DNA from: Bacteroidales bacterium
Lineage (GTDB): Bacteria; Bacteroidota; Bacteroidia; Bacteroidales; 4484-276
Assembly: GCA_018400545.1 (NCBI GenBank)
Contig: JAGYLT010000076.1
Coordinates: 1 to 9,378 of the forward strand
DNA length: 9,378 nt
Reading direction: 5' to 3'
The position numbers and the translations under genes were made by a program. Shown here in pieces: positions 6,741 through 9,378 of this stretch (positions are counted from its first letter, which is position 1; each line of letters opens with the position of its first letter). Below the pieces are notes generated by a model. That model saw nothing but the letters and a program-made list of their open reading frames with translations. It ran no database searches and was not told where the DNA came from.

Positions 6741-6797
6741 ATAGTGTGAATTCAAAATCGCATTATCATAAACTACTGGAAACGTGCATGAAGCAGA

Positions 6798-6805
6798 TAT
6801 GTTTG
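6798..6805 (+). promoter_or_regulatory. Candidate -7 box before crtW
   Basis: TATGTTTG is a perfect TAnnTTTG match, 74 bp before the crtW ATG and outside the insertion sequence. No convincing -33 TTG lies 19-21 nt upstream. If real, crtW has its own promoter and a leader of about 70 nt. Confidence 0.35.
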
Positions 6806-6879
6806 CATTGATATCAACAAACCCACATGGAAAAATGATGTACCGATGAACCAAATGATTGCCAAAAGGTTATTGAATT

Positions 6880-7551
6880 ATGGGAGTATTTATCGCCATA
6901 TCGATCGTTGTTTTTTGGTTGGGCCACTTAATCTGGGCATTAACCAATGTAGAAGTCAGCCTTACTAATCCATGGCTTTACCTGCATATTTTGATCCAGT
7001 CTCATCTAACCACAGGATTGTTTATTACCTCTCATGATTCAATCCATGGCACCATCTCCAAAAACAGAAAAGTCAACCTAATTTTGGGTTGGGTTACTTC
7101 TTTATTGTATGCCTTTTTCCCTTATTCTATTTTACGGAAAAATCATTACGAACATCATAAATATCCCGGCACAGAAAAAGACCCCGACTACAATGTTAAA
7201 ACCCAGAATTTTTTTGTTTGGTGGCTGGGATTCCTCTGGCATTATACAAACATCTGGCAACTTCTTGGGTTTACCATAAGCTTCAATGTGTTACGGTTTT
7301 GGATACCCGGCATTAACATTGTTTTAATTTGGTTTATCCCGGCTTTTTTAAGTTCCCTGCAATTGTTTTATTTTGGCACCTACCTGCCCCACAAATTACC
7401 GCATGAAAACCTTGATCCAAAACATAAATCCCGGTCACAGAAAAAAAACCACATTTGGGCACTGCTGACCTGCTATTTTTTTGGTTATCACTGGGAACAT
7501 CATCAATACCCAAACGTTCCGTGGTGGAAGCTTTACCAGAAGAAAAAATGA
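6880..7551 (+). CDS. crtW: CrtW-type beta-carotene ketolase
   Basis: The 223-residue membrane di-iron oxygenase should add 4-keto groups to beta-ionone rings, giving echinenone and canthaxanthin, or astaxanthin from zeaxanthin. The histidine motifs are H52-D-x2-H56-G, H89-x2-H92-H93 followed by YPG and DPDY, and H204-x2-H207-H208. CrtW-specific stretches are TGLFITSHDSIHGT, LFYFGTYLPHK and LLTCYFFGYHWEHHQYP followed by PWWKL. Hydrophobic segments between these motifs fit the family's membrane topology. An in-frame TGA at 6874-6876 forces the start at or after the ATG at 6880; AAAAGG about 10 nt upstream may serve as a ribosome site. The N-terminus is short compared with Brevundimonas-type CrtW, about 15 residues less. 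No other carotenoid gene is in the window. A generic fatty acid desaturase is less likely given the C-terminus. Confidence 0.87.
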   Translation: MGVFIAISIVVFWLGHLIWALTNVEVSLTNPWLYLHILIQSHLTTGLFITSHDSIHGTISKNRKVNLILGWVTSLLYAFFPYSILRKNHYEHHKYPGTEKDPDYNVKTQNFFVWWLGFLWHYTNIWQLLGFTISFNVLRFWIPGINIVLIWFIPAFLSSLQLFYFGTYLPHKLPHENLDPKHKSRSQKKNHIWALLTCYFFGYHWEHHQYPNVPWWKLYQKKK

Positions 7552-7698
7552 TTTGTGAGATCAGGAAGCGGGGGCACTTATAAAATAAACCCGGAAGATT
7601 CAAGGCAAAATATGGACTACAGGCAGGTCAATCGCATTCAAACTGGTGTTTACTATTTTCACTTCTTACCAGAGCCCTGTTTTTTGCCGTAATGCACC

Positions 7699-7728
7699 TT
7701 GGTAAACCGCATAAAAAACCAATCTTTG
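7699..7728 (+). promoter_or_regulatory. Candidate promoter for the EamA permease
   Basis: TTG at 7699-7701 and AATCTTTG at 7721-7728 are 19 nt apart and match the Bacteroidota -33/-7 pattern except for the first base of the -7 box. Transcription would start near 7733, about 20 nt before the TTG at 7753. This supports that TTG over the upstream TTG at 7699. Confidence 0.35.
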
Positions 7729-7739
7729 CCTGGTTTTTT
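7713..7739. terminator. Probable terminator of crtW transcript
   Basis: AAAAAACCA (7713-7721) and TGGTTTTTT (7731-7739) form a 9-bp stem with a 9-nt loop, and the T-run continues to 7740. The stem is A/T-dominated and can work on both strands. It lies about 160 bp after the crtW stop. The gap 7552-7712 holds no gene that I can see. Confidence 0.5.
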
Positions 7740-7752
7740 TAATTCAGGTAAA

Positions 7753-8652
7753 TTGAACACGAAATCTCTTCAGTCGGACTTACTCTTGCTGCTCACTGCC
7801 ATCATCTGGGGGTTTGCCTTTGTGGCGCAGCGCGCCGGCATGGAGCACGTGGGGCCGTTCACTTTTAACGGCGTTCGCTTTGCCCTGGGAAGCCTGTCGC
7901 TCCTTCCCCTGCTCTGGTTAAGAAATCAGAAAACACTCAAAAAAGTCACCGGCAATTTATGGAATAAACAAACCCTGCTTGCCGGGTTATTTGCCGGATC
8001 AGCATTATTCGTAGCAGCCACATTTCAGCAGATTGGGATTGTTTATACAACCGCCGGAAAAGCAGGTTTCATCACCGGGCTGTATGTAATCTTCGTTCCC
8101 ATCTTCGGGATTTTTATCCGGCAAAATACCCGCGTAAATGTTTGGATAGGTGCAGTGATTGCAGCCACCGGAATGTATTTTCTGAGTGTGAACGAACAGT
8201 TCAGGATAGCGTTTGGAGATGTGCTTGTTTTGGTGAGTGCTTTCTTTTTTGCCATCCACATCCTGGTTATCGGCAAATTTTCCGGCAGGGTTGAAGCCAT
8301 TCGGTTATCGATCATCCAGTTTGCAGCCTGTTCAATATTCAGTTTGGCCACGGCCGGATTTACTGAAGAGATCATCCTGTCAGGAATTCTGGATGCTGCC
8401 ATTCCGATTTTGTACGGCGGGATTTTTTCAGTAGGGATCGCCTACACCCTTCAGGTGGTCGGACAAAAACACGCTCACCCATCAGCGGCTTCCATCATCC
8501 TGAGCCTGGAATCGTTGTTTGCCGTGGTTGGTGGTTGGCTGCTGCTCAGCGAGCAAATGACAGCACGCGGTTTGTTTGGTTGCGGATTGATGCTGGGTGG
8601 GATGATTCTGGCGCAACTCAGGTTTAAAGCCGGCAGGAAAACTGTTCCTTAG
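7753..8652 (+). CDS. EamA/DMT-family permease
   Basis: The 299-residue inner-membrane protein belongs to the drug/metabolite transporter superfamily and has two EamA repeats, about five helices each. The first repeat begins LLLLLTAIIWGFAFVAQRAGM and continues through FNGVRFALGSLSLLPLLWL, the family's R-F helix. The second begins near GDVLVLVSAFFFAIHILVIG and ends with the SIILSLESLFAVVGGWLLL segment typical of EamA. The substrate cannot be predicted; relatives export amino acids, metabolites or drugs. The frame is open from 7693 and has no ATG before the first helix. The possible starts are TTG at 7699, 7726 or 7753. I chose 7753 (reading MNTKSLQSD) because a terminator-like hairpin and a promoter-like motif occupy 7699-7739. 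The longer version would have 317 residues. It runs in the same direction as crtW but is probably transcribed separately. Confidence 0.85.
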   Translation: MNTKSLQSDLLLLLTAIIWGFAFVAQRAGMEHVGPFTFNGVRFALGSLSLLPLLWLRNQKTLKKVTGNLWNKQTLLAGLFAGSALFVAATFQQIGIVYTTAGKAGFITGLYVIFVPIFGIFIRQNTRVNVWIGAVIAATGMYFLSVNEQFRIAFGDVLVLVSAFFFAIHILVIGKFSGRVEAIRLSIIQFAACSIFSLATAGFTEEIILSGILDAAIPILYGGIFSVGIAYTLQVVGQKHAHPSAASIILSLESLFAVVGGWLLLSEQMTARGLFGCGLMLGGMILAQLRFKAGRKTVP

Positions 8653-8704
8653 CAGACAGTTCCTTTCCATTCTCAAATTCAACTTATTAAACGAAGTTTG
8701 GCGG

Positions 8705-8795
8705 AAGGCCCGCCTTGCCGACAGAGGTGGCTTTTGCATTCGGCGAGGCAGGCCCGCCTTGCCGCCCGTGTTGGATATCGCGCAGGCGAGGCAGG
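8705..8795. repeat. GC-rich palindromic repeat block
   Basis: GGCCCGCCTTGCCG occurs at 8707-8720 and 8751-8764, and GGCGAGGCAGG at 8742-8752 and 8785-8795; the two motifs are imperfect complements of each other. CGGCGAGGC (8741-8749) pairs with GCCTTGCCG (8756-8764) as a 9-bp stem with one G-T pair, and AAGGC/GCCTT (8705-8709, 8712-8716) forms another. The block is much richer in G+C than its surroundings, as in REP-type elements. Minus-strand reading frames over it are low-complexity. Confidence 0.6.
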
Positions 8796-8817
8796 TCTCT
8801 TCCGTTGAATATATTCC

Positions 8818-8833
8818 GGCAGCATTTGCTGCC
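8818..8833. repeat. Hairpin of the GCAGC type
   Basis: GGCAGC/GCTGCC forms a perfect 6-bp stem around the loop ATTT. It is the first of two such hairpins in this region and shares its core stem with the hairpins at 116-129 and 8847-8862. Confidence 0.65.
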
Positions 8834-8847
8834 ATAAAAATAACTTT

Positions 8848-8900
8848 GCAGCGAATGCTGCAGCCATAGGGTATCGAAGCAGAAGCTTCGACAAACGTGC
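8848..8900 (+). repeat. Two-hairpin composite repeat, copy 2
   Basis: The first hairpin is TGCAGC/GCTGCA (8847-8852, 8857-8862; loop GAAT). The second is TCGAAGC/GCTTCGA (8874-8880, 8885-8891; loop AGAA). The unit aligns without gaps to the minus strand of 77-129. Downstream, CTACGACGAACAT at 8944-8956 also echoes CTACGATGAACGT at 135-147, this time in direct orientation (11 of 13 identical). The stretch 8653-9093 contains no gene that I can support. Confidence 0.6.
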
Positions 8901-9038
8901 ACTTACTTGGATACTTGCTCGATCACAAATGTCTTAGCAAATACTACGACGAACATCCAAAAATTTTAAACGATTGCCAACCGTTTAGGGTCCGAATTTT
9001 GTCGAAAACTTTTCTAAAGTAAATAATTGGGAGGAATT

Positions 9039-9086
9039 ACAGGCAAAGCCTGTGAAAAATATAAAGGGCGGGGCATAGCCCCACCC
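9039..9086. repeat. Pair of short-loop hairpins
   Basis: ACAGGC-AAA-GCCTGT (9039-9053) is a perfect 6-bp stem. GGGCGGGGC-ATA-GCCCCACCC (9066-9086) is a 9-bp stem with a single C-A mismatch. Both have three-base loops and lie just upstream of the GIY-YIG remnant. Neither has a T-tract. Confidence 0.6.
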
Positions 9087-9119
9087 AAACAGCATGGCTA
9101 TTCAAAAAATCCTGTGTAA

Positions 9120-9356
9120 CGAAGTGCTGGAAAGAGAAATCTTTTTTCATCGGTTAATATTCGAGACAAGAAAACATCTTTCTTCATCAAAATACAACAT
9201 GGCATTTACCGTCATGAATTTTTGGAACCGGAAAAACAAATTAAGAAATGGAATAGATCTAAGAAAGAAAATCTTATTCAAAAGCTTAATCCGGATTGGA
9301 ATTTTTTAAATGATAGCATTCCTTCAATTGAAAGAATTTTGAATAAACAAAGTTGA
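9120..9356 (+). pseudogene. Remnant of a GIY-YIG nuclease gene (C-terminal end)
   Basis: A frame open from 9120 to the TGA at 9354-9356 encodes EKQIKKWNRSKKENLIQKLN followed by PDWNFLNDSI. This matches the end of small Bacteroidota GIY-YIG (UPF0213-like) proteins, where EKQIKxW and NPxWxDL are typical. The catalytic GIY and YIG motifs and the conserved Arg are missing: the frame is closed by TAA at 9117-9119, and no start codon or recognisable N-terminus is visible. An overlapping 71-residue frame (9094-9309) starts with ATG but ends in another frame, consistent with frameshift decay. Intact relatives have about 80-100 residues. It sits among palindromic repeats. Confidence 0.5.
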
Positions 9357-9376
9357 TTCCTCACTTCGTTCGGAAT
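9356..9376. repeat. Palindromic repeat at the window edge
   Basis: ATTCC (9356-9360) pairs with GGAAT (9372-9376), with inner AC/GT pairing around a TTC loop. It begins at the last base of the remnant's stop codon and may extend past the window. It resembles dispersed CTTCG-centred hairpins found in Bacteroidota intergenic DNA. Confidence 0.45.
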
Positions 9377-9378
9377 GA

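Noticed and set aside
6772..6849. Short open stretch ending TGA at 6847-6849, overlapping an ATG
   Set aside because: It looked like the 3' end of a gene cut by the IS, but the frame has a stop at 6769-6771, inside the flank, and the roughly 25 residues match nothing I know.
8679..8902. Overlapping 71-117 residue minus-strand frames
   Set aside because: They run through the GC-rich palindromic repeats and hairpins, so they are repeat-derived open frames, not proteins.
8653..9093. Possible tRNA or known riboswitch in the hairpin-rich region
   Set aside because: The hairpins are independent short palindromes. I found no cloverleaf, TTCGANNC T-arm context or riboswitch core.
9094..9309. 71-residue plus-strand frame starting with ATG
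   Set aside because: Its second half is out of frame with the recognisable GIY-YIG-like C-terminus that covers the same bases. It is better explained as pseudogene decay.

Overview
The window looks like chromosomal DNA of a Bacteroidota (Bacteroidetes) species. The grounds are two secreted proteins with C-terminal type IX secretion (T9SS) sorting domains, several boxes matching the Bacteroidota -7 promoter consensus TAnnTTTG, AT-rich leaders without clear Shine-Dalgarno sites, and a CrtW-type carotenoid ketolase. No genus can be fixed from the sequence alone.

Layout. Positions 1-302 hold no gene but carry palindromic repeats, including a two-hairpin element that recurs inverted at the far end of the window. 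Positions 303-4155 hold two adjacent + strand genes for large secreted LamG-domain proteins. The second also carries a PNGase F-like amidase module. A strong intrinsic terminator at 4176-4207 closes this block. Next is ppnP (nucleoside phosphorylase, 4282-4563), convergent with a small unrecognised minus-strand gene (4660-4914). Positions 4968-6740 are an apparently complete insertion sequence with a DDE transposase resembling the IS1634 family, 21-bp imperfect terminal inverted repeats and an 11-bp perfect subterminal inverted repeat. Immediately after it comes a compact crtW-like beta-carotene ketolase (6880-7551), then a ten-helix EamA/DMT permease (about 7753-8652), which probably uses a TTG start.

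The last 0.7 kb (8653-9378) has no intact gene. It holds a GC-rich palindromic repeat block, a series of short hairpins and the degraded C-terminal end of a probable GIY-YIG nuclease gene.

The genes do not form one pathway. The two LamG proteins plausibly act together outside the cell, in adhesion and glycoprotein processing. The rest are independent housekeeping or accessory genes. The least explained signal is the repeated two-hairpin element (77-129 inverted; 8848-8900 direct): two copies aligned without gaps over 53 bp, with near-identical stems and diverged loops. I see no defence system, CRISPR array, tRNA or rRNA.
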